Positions 1-8,221 of a stretch of DNA of 64,000 nt are shown one piece after another (positions within the stretch are counted from its first letter, which is position 1; each line of letters starts with the position of its first letter). Both the position numbers and the translations under genes were made by a program. Below the pieces are notes generated by a model that saw only the letters and a program-made list of their open reading frames with translations, had not been told where the DNA came from and searched no databases. This DNA comes from Psychroflexus aestuariivivens (GTDB taxonomy: Bacteria > Bacteroidota > Bacteroidia > Flavobacteriales > Flavobacteriaceae), in assembly GCF_004010055.1 (NCBI RefSeq), contig NZ_RQVT01000061.1, positions 146,849-210,848 on the forward strand. Direction: 5' to 3'.

Positions 1-229
1 AAACACCTCTGGCACGGTAGTCCTGCTTTTTCTTGATGAATACAAAAAAGGGCAAGAAATTCAATATTGCGCCCAATGCTATAATGCTGCCTAAAATATC
101 TTTTTCGGAAGCAGTTATTAAAACCTCTTCAAACTCTCTCCCCATCACCAAAGTGATATACAAGAACATACCAGAAACATTAGCTAGCAGTCCGATTAAT
201 AATCCTATAATAATTTCTTTTTTAACCAT
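1..229 (-). CDS. Partial small membrane protein downstream of surE
   Basis: The minus strand reads open from an ATG at 229 to the window edge, giving 76 residues with the C-terminus missing. The start codon overlaps the surE stop (ATGGTTAA, 8 nt), so the two are translationally coupled. Two hydrophobic segments are visible (about residues 5-28 and 46-64), followed by a basic stretch KKKQDYRARG, as expected for a small inner-membrane protein. From memory, a protein of this type commonly follows surE in Flavobacteriaceae, often with lpxB next. That neighbour lies outside the window, so the association is inference. No enzymatic motif is seen. The opposite-strand reading at 33-371 is a shadow of this gene and surE. 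Confidence 0.6.
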   Translation of the reverse strand, partial: MVKKEIIIGLLIGLLANVSGMFLYITLVMGREFEEVLITASEKDILGSIIALGAILNFLPFFVFIKKKQDYRARGV

Positions 230-998
230 TGATTTTCCAAGTTTTAATTTCGTCTATAAAATGATGCGCTGTCAAGTCGAATTGAATCGGAACTATAGAA
301 GCATAACCTGCATCGAGTGCTTCAACATCGGTGTCTGGTCCTTCATCTTCATTGATGAATTCCCCAGCTAACCAGTAATAATCTCGACCTTGTGGATTTT
401 TTCTTTTGTCAAACTGCTCTTGCCATCGCGCTTTAGCTTGTCGACAAATTTTCGCGCCTTTTATTTTATCTATTGCAGGAAAGTTAACATTCAAAACAAC
501 GCCTTTAGGCAAGCCATTGTTCAAAACTTCTTTTGTAATTTTTTTGACCCATTTTGTGGTTGGTTCAAAATCAGCTTCCATAGAATAATCTGTCAAAGAA
601 AAACCTATCGCTGGAATTCCTTCCACACCAGCTTCTACAGCAGCACTCATAGTTCCGGAATAGATTACATTTATCGATGAATTAGATCCGTGATTAATCC
701 CGCTAACGCATAAATCTGGTTTGCGTTTCAATATTTCTTGAGTTGCAATTTTCACACAATCTGTGGGTGTTCCAGAACAAGAAAATTCTTTTATATCTGA
801 ATATTTATCAATCGTTGTTGGGTCGCAATATAAATTATCGTTTATGGTAATTGCATGTCCCATCCCACTCTGAGGTCGGTCGGGCGCAACTACAACAACT
901 TCACCCAAAGTATGCATTATTTTGATAAGATGACGAATTCCAGGCGCTGTGATGCCATCATCATTGGTGACCAAAATTAAAGGTTTTTGATTTTCCAT
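222..998 (-). CDS. surE: 5'/3'-nucleotidase SurE
   Basis: SurE is a divalent-metal-dependent survival phosphatase that dephosphorylates nucleoside 5'- and 3'-monophosphates in the cytoplasm. The 258-residue protein has the family length. The N-terminal motif LVTNDDG places the metal ligands at D13 and D14. Further SurE motifs follow: VVAPDRPQSGMGHAIT, CSGTPTDCV and PDLCVSGINHGSN, which supplies the Asn metal ligand. All key residues are intact. It is divergent from the prc protease gene, with 149 bp between them, and its stop overlaps the start of the downstream membrane protein. The start is the only Met ahead of the conserved LILVTNDDG strand. Confidence 0.95.
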   Translation of the reverse strand: MENQKPLILVTNDDGITAPGIRHLIKIMHTLGEVVVVAPDRPQSGMGHAITINDNLYCDPTTIDKYSDIKEFSCSGTPTDCVKIATQEILKRKPDLCVSGINHGSNSSINVIYSGTMSAAVEAGVEGIPAIGFSLTDYSMEADFEPTTKWVKKITKEVLNNGLPKGVVLNVNFPAIDKIKGAKICRQAKARWQEQFDKRKNPQGRDYYWLAGEFINEDEGPDTDVEALDAGYASIVPIQFDLTAHHFIDEIKTWKING

Positions 999-1111
999 AT
1001 GTTATTTTTGAAGCGACTAAAATAAACATTTCGGAGGAGTTTAAACTTCTAAAGGACGTTTAACAAATTATTAGCTTCATGTAAGATTTGTGGTATAATA
1101 TTTACTGTAAA

Positions 1112-1141
1112 TTGTAAAACTATTATTTTGTTATAAATTTG
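1112..1141 (+). promoter_or_regulatory. Putative flavobacterial promoter of prc
   Basis: TTG at 1112-1114 is followed after 19 nt by TAAATTTG at 1134-1141. This fits the Bacteroidota consensus TTG-N17-23-TAnnTTTG. The box ends only 6 nt before the ATG at 1148, so the transcript would be leaderless or nearly so, unless translation starts at one of the next in-frame ATGs. Confidence 0.4.
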
Positions 1142-1147
1142 TAGATA

Positions 1148-3313
1148 ATGAAAACAATGAAAATGAGAAAAATAATCATTCGCAGAAACCTAATTGCCCT
1201 ACTTTTACTCACCATTCTATCGGTGACTTCCTGTAGTTTCACTACCAAAAAATTTGACACTGAAGACTCAGACAAAGATAAAATTCTTTTGGAACTTATC
1301 ACATATGTCATCAAAGAAGGACATTTTGATATGAGAGAAATTGATGATGATTTTTCAACCGCAGTATATGAAGATTATATACAAGGGTTAGACCCAATTA
1401 AAAGACATTTTTTAGCTAGCGACGTTGAAGAATTTGAAGCATATAAAACGCAACTCGACGATCAGCTCGAAAATAAAAATCTTATTTTTTTCAATTTAAC
1501 AATTGAAAGACTAAAAGAGAGAATGGAAGAATCTAAATCTTTCTATAGAGAATTATTAGACAAGCCTTTCGATTTTTCTGAAGATGAAATGATCAATACT
1601 GATTATGAAGAGCGAGAATTTGCGGCCACTAAATCTGAACTCAAAGAAAGATGGCGTAAGCAATTTAAATTTACCACACTCTCCACATATTACGACAAGA
1701 TAGAGGAACAACAAAATGCTTTGGAAAATGGCGAAGATATTGAAGTCAAATCTAAAGACGAATTGGAAGCTGAAGCAAGAGAAATTACGCTAGAGTCTAT
1801 TGAAAATTATTTTGACACAATGTCAGATTTAGAACGCAAAGACTGGTTCAGCTTATATATCAATTCTCTAGTGAGTCAATTTGACCCGCACACCAATTAT
1901 TTTGCTCCAAGAGACAAAGACAGATTCGATATTTCTATGTCTGGAAAATTAGAAGGCATCGGCGCTAGGTTACAAAAGGAAAGAGATAATGTGAAAATTG
2001 TTGAAGTTATTTCAGGCGGACCAGCTTGGAGTAACGGTGAACTAGAAGTTGGAGACCTGATTCAAAAAGTGAAGCAAGAAGATGAAGAAGAGGCTGTCGA
2101 TATTCGTGGAATGCGTCTAGATGATGCTGTTGAACTGATTAAAGGTCCTAAAGGAACTAAAGTTGTATTGACGGTTAAAAAAGTAGATGGTAAAATTGAA
2201 ACTATTGAAATAATAAGAGATGTTGTAGAAATTGAAGAAACTTACGCAAAATCTTCGACTGTAAAAAAAGACAACTCAACCTATGGAGTAATCAACCTGC
2301 CTAAATTTTATTTCGATATGGAAAACTATAACGAAAGAAATGCAGCTTCAGACATTAGAAAAGAACTTGAAAGACTAAAAGACATTAATGCTGAAGGGTT
2401 GATTATTGACTTAAGAAACAATGGCGGTGGATCTTTATCTACAGTAGTTGACATTGCTGGGTTCTTTATCGAGAAAGGTCCAATTGTACAAGTTAGAGAT
2501 GCCAAAAATAATACTGAAATATTACGTGATAAAGACCCTAAAATTGTTTGGGATAAACCTTTGGTTATATTAGTAAATGAATTATCAGCCTCTGCTTCAG
2601 AAATTTTGGCCGCAGCCATGCAAGATTACAAAAGAGCCGTTATTATTGGTAGTAACCAAACTTATGGAAAAGGTACAGTTCAAAATGTAATCGATTTGAA
2701 TCGCTGGATGAGAAATAGTTCTTTGGGTGATATGGGTGCTTTAAAAATTACAACTCAAAAATTTTACAGAATTAATGGCGGATCGACTCAACTTAAAGGA
2801 GTCGAAAGTGACGTTCCAGTTCCAGATCGCTATTCTTATATTGATATTGGAGAGAGAGATTATGAAAACCCAATGCCTTGGGATAAGATTTCAGCAGCAA
2901 GTTTCGAAAAATGGAATGATTACAAGAATTGGGATAAAATCATTGAAAAAAGTCGTGAAAGATTATCTCAAAATGAACAAATCCAACTTATTGACGAAAA
3001 CGCACAATGGGTAAAATCACAAAGAGACCGAAATGATTTCAGCTTGAATTACGAAGATTTTAAAGCACAAGTCAATTTGGTAGAAGAAAAATCTGAAAAA
3101 TTCAAGGATATTTCAGAATACAAAACAGGTCTTTTATTTGAATCACTTCCTTATGAACAACAATTGATTTCTAAAGATTCATCTCTAGCTGAAAAGCGTA
3201 AAAGATGGCATGAAACTTTAGCGAAAGACGTTTATGTTCAGGAAGCACTGAATGTTCTGGACGATTTGAAATCTAGCTCAAAAGAAAGCGAGTTGGCAGC
3301 AAGAAAAGAGTAA
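1148..3313 (+). CDS. prc: Tail-specific (carboxy-terminal processing) protease, S41A
   Basis: Prc/Tsp is an envelope protease that degrades proteins from their C-termini using a Ser-Lys dyad. The 721-residue protein has a hydrophobic N-terminus ending in a lipobox-like VTSC (Cys about residue 29), so it is probably a lipoprotein. A PDZ domain spans about 255-345 (GIGARLQKERDNVKIVEV...GGPAW...GDLIQKV). The S41 core follows, with GLIIDLRNNGGGSL. The dyad is visible as SASASE with catalytic Ser482 and TYGKGTVQ with Lys508. A C-terminal helical region (about 590-721) matches the Tsp-type extension. The ABC permease gene begins 18 nt downstream in the same direction. Several in-frame Met codons at the start leave the exact N-terminus uncertain. 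Confidence 0.95.
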   Translation: MKTMKMRKIIIRRNLIALLLLTILSVTSCSFTTKKFDTEDSDKDKILLELITYVIKEGHFDMREIDDDFSTAVYEDYIQGLDPIKRHFLASDVEEFEAYKTQLDDQLENKNLIFFNLTIERLKERMEESKSFYRELLDKPFDFSEDEMINTDYEEREFAATKSELKERWRKQFKFTTLSTYYDKIEEQQNALENGEDIEVKSKDELEAEAREITLESIENYFDTMSDLERKDWFSLYINSLVSQFDPHTNYFAPRDKDRFDISMSGKLEGIGARLQKERDNVKIVEVISGGPAWSNGELEVGDLIQKVKQEDEEEAVDIRGMRLDDAVELIKGPKGTKVVLTVKKVDGKIETIEIIRDVVEIEETYAKSSTVKKDNSTYGVINLPKFYFDMENYNERNAASDIRKELERLKDINAEGLIIDLRNNGGGSLSTVVDIAGFFIEKGPIVQVRDAKNNTEILRDKDPKIVWDKPLVILVNELSASASEILAAAMQDYKRAVIIGSNQTYGKGTVQNVIDLNRWMRNSSLGDMGALKITTQKFYRINGGSTQLKGVESDVPVPDRYSYIDIGERDYENPMPWDKISAASFEKWNDYKNWDKIIEKSRERLSQNEQIQLIDENAQWVKSQRDRNDFSLNYEDFKAQVNLVEEKSEKFKDISEYKTGLLFESLPYEQQLISKDSSLAEKRKRWHETLAKDVYVQEALNVLDDLKSSSKESELAARKE

Positions 3314-3331
3314 TTAATTATGCTTTAAGGT

Positions 3332-4429
3332 TTGAAAGACAAACAATCATTACAAGCTATTGCGCTCCAAAAATTCAAAAAGAATCTTTGGGGCGTTTTA
3401 AGTTTTTGGTATATCCTACTTTGTTTATTCATAGGTATTTTTGCTTATGTTTTAAGCCCTGACGATTCACAAAACGCAAATATGATGGCCTTGTCTATTC
3501 ATTCCCAACCACCTGGATTTTCTTGCCAAGTTTTAGAAATTCCAAATCAAAATGAGTCCAAATCTTACCTTTCCAATTTCTTTTTTGGCAAAGAATCGCC
3601 GAATGAAATTATACCTATCAACGATTTTCGTATAAACAATGACACTCTACATTATTTGGAATATGGTATAAATGATCGGGCTTTGGAGAATAGCATTTCT
3701 TTAGAGAAATTTGAAAATCTGAAAAAATCAGAAGTTGCTTCTCAATATATTTATCAGAAAACTTTTCTTTTAGGTACAGATAAATACGGTAGAGATTTGC
3801 TAAGTCGAATGCTAATTGGCATTCGGATTTCTTTTTCTGTAGGTTTTATCTCAGTGTTTATTTCCTTGGTTCTAGGAATTTTTCTTGGTGCAGTTTCAGG
3901 ATATTTCGGAGGAAAAATAGATGCAGCAATTATGTGGCTCATTAATGTCACCTGGTCTATTCCTACTTTACTTTTAGTCATTGCTATTACTTTAGCTTTA
4001 GGAAAAGGATTTTGGCAAGTTTTTATTGCCGTAGGACTTACAATGTGGGTTGAAGTCGCCAGAGTTGTTCGCGGTCAAGTAATGAGTGTAAAATCTGCGC
4101 AATATGTTACGGCTGCTCGAGCTTTAGGATTTGGTGATTTCAGAATCATCAGCAAACACATTCTACCAAATATTTTAGCGCCAGTAATTGTGATTTCGGC
4201 AGCCAATTTCGCTGCTGCTATTCTTATAGAAAGTGGACTGAGTTTTTTAGGAATTGGTGCGCAACCTCCTACTCCGAGCTGGGGCGCAATGATTAAAGAT
4301 CACTACAGCTACATCATTCTTGGCAAAGCTTATCTTGCCATTATTCCAGGACTAGGAATCATGAGTTTGGTCATGGCTTTTATGCTTATCGGCAATGCTT
4401 TGAGAGATGCTTTAGACGTTAAAACCTAA
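3332..4429 (+). CDS. ABC transporter permease, OppC/DppC family
   Basis: This is an inner-membrane permease of the binding-protein-dependent family that imports peptides or nickel. The 365 residues comprise an N-terminal TM helix (about 20-42), a roughly 110-residue periplasmic loop, and a C-terminal BPD_transp_1 domain with five or six helices. [20 protein letters not shown] and the EAA-like loop [19 protein letters not shown] are OppC hallmarks. Translation must start at TTG 3332: the in-frame stop TAA at 3326-3328 lies just upstream, and the next ATG (3481) would delete the first TM helix. It follows prc by 18 nt. No partner permease, ATPase or binding protein lies beside it, so the substrate is unknown. 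Its stop overlaps the convergent lepA stop by 4 nt. Confidence 0.85.
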   Translation: MKDKQSLQAIALQKFKKNLWGVLSFWYILLCLFIGIFAYVLSPDDSQNANMMALSIHSQPPGFSCQVLEIPNQNESKSYLSNFFFGKESPNEIIPINDFRINNDTLHYLEYGINDRALENSISLEKFENLKKSEVASQYIYQKTFLLGTDKYGRDLLSRMLIGIRISFSVGFISVFISLVLGIFLGAVSGYFGGKIDAAIMWLINVTWSIPTLLLVIAITLALGKGFWQVFIAVGLTMWVEVARVVRGQVMSVKSAQYVTAARALGFGDFRIISKHILPNILAPVIVISAANFAAAILIESGLSFLGIGAQPPTPSWGAMIKDHYSYIILGKAYLAIIPGLGIMSLVMAFMLIGNALRDALDVKT

Positions 4430-6228
4430 TCATTCAATTTTAAGACTGCCATAAAAGCTTCTTGTGGAATTTCAACATTCCCAACCTGACGCATTCGTTT
4501 TTTACCCTTCTTTTGCTTTTCTAATAATTTACGCTTTCTAGAAATATCACCACCGTAACATTTTGCTGTTACATCTTTACGCAAAGCTTTTACAGTTTCT
4601 CTTGAAATAATTTTAGCACCAATAGCTGCTTGAATTGGAATATCAAATTGTTGGCGAGGAATTAACTCTTTGAGTTTTTCACAGATTTTCTTTCCGATAT
4701 CGTAAGCGTTATCTGCGTGAATTAAGGCTGAAAGCGCATCTACAGTATTTCCATTGAGAAGAATATCAACTTTTACCAATTTCGACTTGCGCATACCGAT
4801 TGGCGAATAGTCAAAAGATGCGTAACCGCGAGAAACCGTTTTCAAACGGTCATAAAAATCGAATACAATTTCAGCCAAAGGCATATCAAAACTAAGTTCT
4901 ACACGGTCTTGCGTCAAATAAGTTTGGTTGGTGATTTCACCTCGCTTTTCTATACACAAAGACATCACTGGACCAACATAATCCGATTTCGTAATAATAC
5001 TTGCTTTAATGAACGGCTCTTCTACCCGATCTAAATATGATGGTTCAGGCAAATCTGAAGGATTGCTTACAATAAGTGCTTCATCCGGCGATTTCAGTGT
5101 AAATGCATGATAAGAAACGTTTGGCACAGTTGTAATAACTGTCATGTCAAATTCTCTTTCTAATCGTTCTTGTATGATTTCTAAATGCAGCATCCCTAAA
5201 AAGCCACAACGAAAACCAAAGCCTAAAGCAGCCGAACTTTCGGGAACAAAAACTAAGGAAGCATCGTTGAGTTGCAACTTCTCCATGGCGTTTCTTAGAT
5301 CTTCATATTCGTCAGTTTCAACTGGATAAATTCCGGCGAAAACCATAGGTTTTACATCTTCAAAACCTGCCACAGCATTTTGAGTTGGATTTTCAAAATC
5401 AGTAATGGTATCTCCAACCTTTACTTCTTTGGCATTTTTAATGCCTGTAATCAAATAGCCAACATCGCCAGTTTCAATTTCTTTTTTTGGAAACTGAACA
5501 AGCTTTAAAGTTCCAACTTCATCTGCGGAATATTTTTTGCCTGTCGCTACAAATTTAATTTGTTGATTTTTCTTTATACTTCCATCAAATACACGGAAAT
5601 AAGTTTCAATTCCACGAAATGGATTGTATACAGAATCGAAAACCAAAGCACGTAATGGCGCATCAGGATTACCTTTTGGAGCAGGCACTTTTTCTACAAT
5701 AGCATTCAATATATCTTCGATACCAATGCCATTTTTGGCACTAGCGCGAATTACATCCTCACGATTACAGCCAATCAAATCGACAATATCATCAGTAACC
5801 TCTTCAGGGCTGGCACTCAACAGATCGACTTTATTCAATACCGGGATAATTTCCAGATCATTTTCTAAAGCCAAATATAAATTTGAAATGGTTTGCGCCT
5901 GGATACTTTGTGCCGCATCTACCACAAGCAAAGCACCTTCACAAGCTGCAATAGAACGAGAAACTTCATATGAAAAATCCACATGCCCAGGCGTGTCAAT
6001 AAGGTTAAACACATAATCCTCACCTTTATAATTATAAACCATCTGGATGGCATGACTTTTTATCGTAATGCCACGCTCACGTTCCAAATCCATATTATCT
6101 AGAAGCTGTTCCTTGCGTTCGCGTTCTGTTACAGATTTTGTAAAATCCAACAAACGGTCTGCAAGTGTACTTTTACCGTGATCGATGTGCGCTATAATGC
6201 AAAAATTTCGAATATTCTTCATAGTCAT
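4426..6228 (-). CDS. lepA: Elongation factor 4 (LepA), ribosomal back-translocase GTPase
   Basis: LepA/EF4 is a translational GTPase that acts on stalled or mistranslocated ribosomes and in 30S biogenesis. The 600-residue length is canonical. The motifs are in order: G1 AHIDHGKST (13-21), G2 region RERGITIK, G3 DTPGHVDF and G4 NKVDL. These are followed by domain II, the EF-G-like domains ([11 protein letters not shown]), and the LepA-specific C-terminal domain ending in [19 protein letters not shown]. The ATG at 6222 (MKNIRNFC) is an equally good start, as it gives the usual EF4 N-terminus. A TAnnTTTG box lies 43 nt upstream. The 130-residue plus-strand ORF at 5624-6016 is an antisense shadow. 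Confidence 0.97.
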   Translation of the reverse strand: MTMKNIRNFCIIAHIDHGKSTLADRLLDFTKSVTERERKEQLLDNMDLERERGITIKSHAIQMVYNYKGEDYVFNLIDTPGHVDFSYEVSRSIAACEGALLVVDAAQSIQAQTISNLYLALENDLEIIPVLNKVDLLSASPEEVTDDIVDLIGCNREDVIRASAKNGIGIEDILNAIVEKVPAPKGNPDAPLRALVFDSVYNPFRGIETYFRVFDGSIKKNQQIKFVATGKKYSADEVGTLKLVQFPKKEIETGDVGYLITGIKNAKEVKVGDTITDFENPTQNAVAGFEDVKPMVFAGIYPVETDEYEDLRNAMEKLQLNDASLVFVPESSAALGFGFRCGFLGMLHLEIIQERLEREFDMTVITTVPNVSYHAFTLKSPDEALIVSNPSDLPEPSYLDRVEEPFIKASIITKSDYVGPVMSLCIEKRGEITNQTYLTQDRVELSFDMPLAEIVFDFYDRLKTVSRGYASFDYSPIGMRKSKLVKVDILLNGNTVDALSALIHADNAYDIGKKICEKLKELIPRQQFDIPIQAAIGAKIISRETVKALRKDVTAKCYGGDISRKRKLLEKQKKGKKRMRQVGNVEIPQEAFMAVLKLND

Positions 6229-6270
6229 TTACCTATTGACATCAAATGAATTGACGCTAATTTGAATCCG

Positions 6271-6278
6271 CAAATATA
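6271..6278 (-). promoter_or_regulatory. Putative -7 box of lepA
   Basis: The minus strand reads TATATTTG here, an exact match to TAnnTTTG. A TTG lies 24 nt upstream of it (plus-strand CAA at 6303-6305), slightly longer than the usual spacing. It would give a leader of about 35-40 nt. Confidence 0.4.
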
Positions 6279-6326
6279 ATGTAATTGTTTGGCTTTAGAC
6301 TTCAATATTTGATGTGTGTAAAAGCT

Positions 6327-6358
6327 TTGTGCAAATTGTTTTGAATTCTGTATTTTTG
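6327..6358 (+). promoter_or_regulatory. Putative promoter of dusB
   Basis: TTG at 6327-6329 and TATTTTTG at 6351-6358 are separated by 21 nt, matching the flavobacterial consensus. The GTG start of dusB is 12 nt beyond the box, so the leader would be only a few nucleotides. It is divergent from the lepA box about 73 bp away. Confidence 0.4.
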
Positions 6359-6370
6359 CAATAAAAAATT

Positions 6371-7363
6371 GTGGCTAAGATAGATAACATAGATTTAGGC
6401 GAATTCCCACTGCTATTAGCACCCATGGAAGACGTTAGTGACCCGCCGTTTCGTGCGCTTTGCAAGGAATATGGAGCTGACATGGTTTATACTGAATTCG
6501 TATCCTCTGAAGGTTTAATCAGAGATGCAGCCAAAAGCGTGATGAAACTGGATATTTATGAAAAAGAGCGCCCAGTTGGCATTCAGATTTTTGGTGCCAA
6601 CTTAGATTCTATGTTGAAGTCTGTAGAAATTGTTGAAAAGACAAAACCAGATGTCATCGACATTAATTTTGGTTGTCCTGTTAAGAAAGTAGTTTCCAAA
6701 GGCGCTGGCGCTGGAATTCTAAAAGATGTAGATTTGATGGTGAAACTCACCGAAGCCATGGTAAAACATACCAGTTTACCGATTACAGTAAAAACCCGTT
6801 TAGGTTGGGATCACGATTCTATCAAAATATATGAAGTTGCAGAACGTTTGCAGGACGTGGGTTGCAAAGCTATTGCAATTCACGGAAGAACGCGAGCGCA
6901 AATGTATAAAGGCGAAGCTGATTGGCGGCCAATTGCTGAGGTAAAAAACAATCCTAGAATGCACATTCCTGTGTTTGGTAACGGCGATGTAGATTCGCCT
7001 GAAAAAGCCGTAAAAATGCGGGATGAATTTGGTCTAGACGGTGCTATGATTGGTCGTGCAAGTATTGGTTCGCCTTGGTTTTTCAAAGCTGTGAAGCATT
7101 ATTTTGAAACCGGCGAACATATTGCTCCGCCAGATTTGATAGAACGTGTAAATGTTGCACGCAGGCATTTACAAATGGCGATCGATTGGAAAGGTGAAAA
7201 ACTTGGCGTGTTTGAAACTCGTCGACATTATACGAATTATTTCAAAGGTATTCCACATTTTAAAGAATACCGTATGAAAATGGTCACTTCTGATGATGCC
7301 AAAGATGTTTTTGACACCTTTGATGAAGTTGAAGACAAATTTGCGGATTACGAATTTGCATAA
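6371..7363 (+). CDS. dusB: tRNA-dihydrouridine synthase, DusB family
   Basis: This FMN-dependent enzyme reduces uridine to dihydrouridine in the D-loop of tRNA, using NADPH. The 330-residue protein starts with the TIM-barrel strand LLLAPMEDVSDPPFR and has the catalytic Cys102 in DINFGCPVKKV. ITVKTRLGW and HGRTRAQMYKG supply flavin and tRNA contacts, and a C-terminal helical domain follows (from about 255). GTG at 6371 is the start that immediately precedes conserved sequence, and there is no earlier in-frame ATG close by. The assignment to DusB and not DusA or DusC rests on overall motif resemblance. The downstream 268 bp contain several inverted repeats. Confidence 0.93.
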   Translation: MAKIDNIDLGEFPLLLAPMEDVSDPPFRALCKEYGADMVYTEFVSSEGLIRDAAKSVMKLDIYEKERPVGIQIFGANLDSMLKSVEIVEKTKPDVIDINFGCPVKKVVSKGAGAGILKDVDLMVKLTEAMVKHTSLPITVKTRLGWDHDSIKIYEVAERLQDVGCKAIAIHGRTRAQMYKGEADWRPIAEVKNNPRMHIPVFGNGDVDSPEKAVKMRDEFGLDGAMIGRASIGSPWFFKAVKHYFETGEHIAPPDLIERVNVARRHLQMAIDWKGEKLGVFETRRHYTNYFKGIPHFKEYRMKMVTSDDAKDVFDTFDEVEDKFADYEFA

Positions 7364-7404
7364 ATTACTTTCTGCTTGAAATTAAATTCACTTCACTCAA
7401 AAAA

Positions 7405-7470
7405 AAAGACTAGTCTTTCTCAATATAAAGAGTACAATTTTTCATAAAAAAGACTAGTCGTTTTTATGAA
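7405..7470 (+). terminator. Twin GACTAGTC palindromes downstream of dusB, probable terminator
   Basis: A perfect 14-bp palindrome at 7405-7418 (AAAGACTAGTCTTT) is followed at 7441-7470 by a longer inverted repeat. Its outer arms TTCATAAAAA and TTTTTATGAA pair perfectly around a second GACTAGTC core. The A-rich left arm and T-rich right arm of the second element suit a terminator for dusB. The repeated core could equally be a protein-binding site. Confidence 0.45.
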
Positions 7471-7582
7471 ATCTCTATTTAAAACTTATAAGATTTTAAG
7501 TGAGTATTATTTAATTCTTCAAGATTTTTAAACTCTTGAAGGGTTAAACAAATCTTATCTAGTTGAAGAATATTTAAATATA

Positions 7583-7623
7583 AATCTCCAAACCCTACAT
7601 AACAGAAACAAGATTTGGAGATT
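7583..7623 (-). terminator. Hairpin terminator of ssb
   Basis: AATCTCCAAA (7583-7592) and TTTGGAGATT (7614-7623) form a perfect 10-bp stem around a 21-nt loop, starting 9 nt after the ssb stop on the minus strand. An AT-rich tail follows. A second, weaker hairpin (CTTCAAGA 7517-7524 / TCTTGAAG 7534-7541) lies beyond it. Confidence 0.5.
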
Positions 7624-7631
7624 ATTTTAAG

Positions 7632-7970
7632 CTATGAATTTTTACTTGTCAACACAACTTCATTACAGTTGACTTCTGTAATGTAACGCTTCTCGCCGTT
7701 TTTATCTTCGTAAGAACGTGGTGTCAGTTTACCTTGAACAATAATTTCTCTGCCTTTTTCTACATATTTTTCAATGATTTCTGCAGTTTTGCCCCAAGCG
7801 ACGATATTGTGCCAGTAAGTATTTGTGACTTTCTCGCCGTCGTTATTGTTGTAGAATTCATTGGTTGCCAACGAAAACTTCACTAATTTCTTTCCGGATT
7901 CCAAATTGATTACTTCAGGTGTTTGACCAACGTGTCCCATTAATTGAACTGAATTTTTTAAAGTACTCAT
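7632..7970 (-). CDS. ssb: Short single-stranded DNA-binding protein
   Basis: SSB coats single-stranded DNA during replication, recombination and repair. The 112 residues are essentially one OB-fold: LKNSVQLMGHVGQTPE, then KLVKFSLATNEFY and YWHNIVAWGKTAEIIEKYVEKGREI. They end at LTSKNS just after the last strand. The protein lacks the flexible linker and acidic DDDIPF-type tail that canonical bacterial SSBs use to recruit repair proteins. It is therefore probably a secondary SSB or a naturally tail-less form; the main SSB would be elsewhere in the genome. It is transcribed alone, with a hairpin after the stop. A CAAATATG sequence upstream is a one-mismatch -7 box on the minus strand. Confidence 0.9.
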   Translation of the reverse strand: MSTLKNSVQLMGHVGQTPEVINLESGKKLVKFSLATNEFYNNNDGEKVTNTYWHNIVAWGKTAEIIEKYVEKGREIIVQGKLTPRSYEDKNGEKRYITEVNCNEVVLTSKNS

Positions 7971-8109
7971 AACAATAAAATTTAAGTGTTTATAATTTTA
8001 ACACAGCCTATCTGCATTAAATCGACATAATTAAATCACATCGACAGTGCAAATATGAAACAGCATCCAAATTTTATCCGTTGAATAAACATTTACTTAC
8101 TTTTACTTA

Positions 8110-8149
8110 CGTTTGTAAACGTTTTTATCCGTTTGTAATCGTTTATTAT
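8110..8149. repeat. Four phased CGTTT decamers upstream of ssb
   Basis: Four consecutive 10-bp units each begin with CGTTT: CGTTTGTAAA (8110), CGTTTTTATC (8120), CGTTTGTAAT (8130) and CGTTTATTAT (8140). The 10-bp period puts the CGTTT motifs on one face of the helix. The block lies between the ssb start (7970) and the M36 protease terminator (8167). Its function is unknown; a regulatory binding array is one possibility. Confidence 0.5.
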
Positions 8150-8166
8150 AGAAATTGAATTCACAA

Positions 8167-8203
8167 AAAAACCCTGTTTAAGTCTAGCCTAAACAGGGTT
8201 TTT
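8167..8203 (-). terminator. Strong hairpin terminator of the M36 protease gene
   Basis: A perfect 14-bp stem (arms 8167-8180 and 8190-8203, core ACCCTGTTTA) surrounds a 9-nt loop. It starts 19 nt after the protease stop, and the A/T-rich arms provide a U-tract on either strand. Confidence 0.85.
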
Positions 8204-8221
8204 AAAAATTTAAAACTAAAT

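Noticed and set aside
33..371. 112-residue plus-strand ORF at the window start
   Set aside because: It is antisense to the partial membrane protein and surE, both of which have clear coding signals.
5624..6016. 130-residue plus-strand ORF
   Set aside because: It lies wholly antisense to the conserved GTPase domain of lepA, has no recognisable motif, and is a codon-bias shadow.
8110..8149. CGTTT array considered as replication-origin iterons
   Set aside because: No DnaA-box set, AT-rich unwinding element, or replication initiator gene lies nearby; only ssb and a protease gene do.
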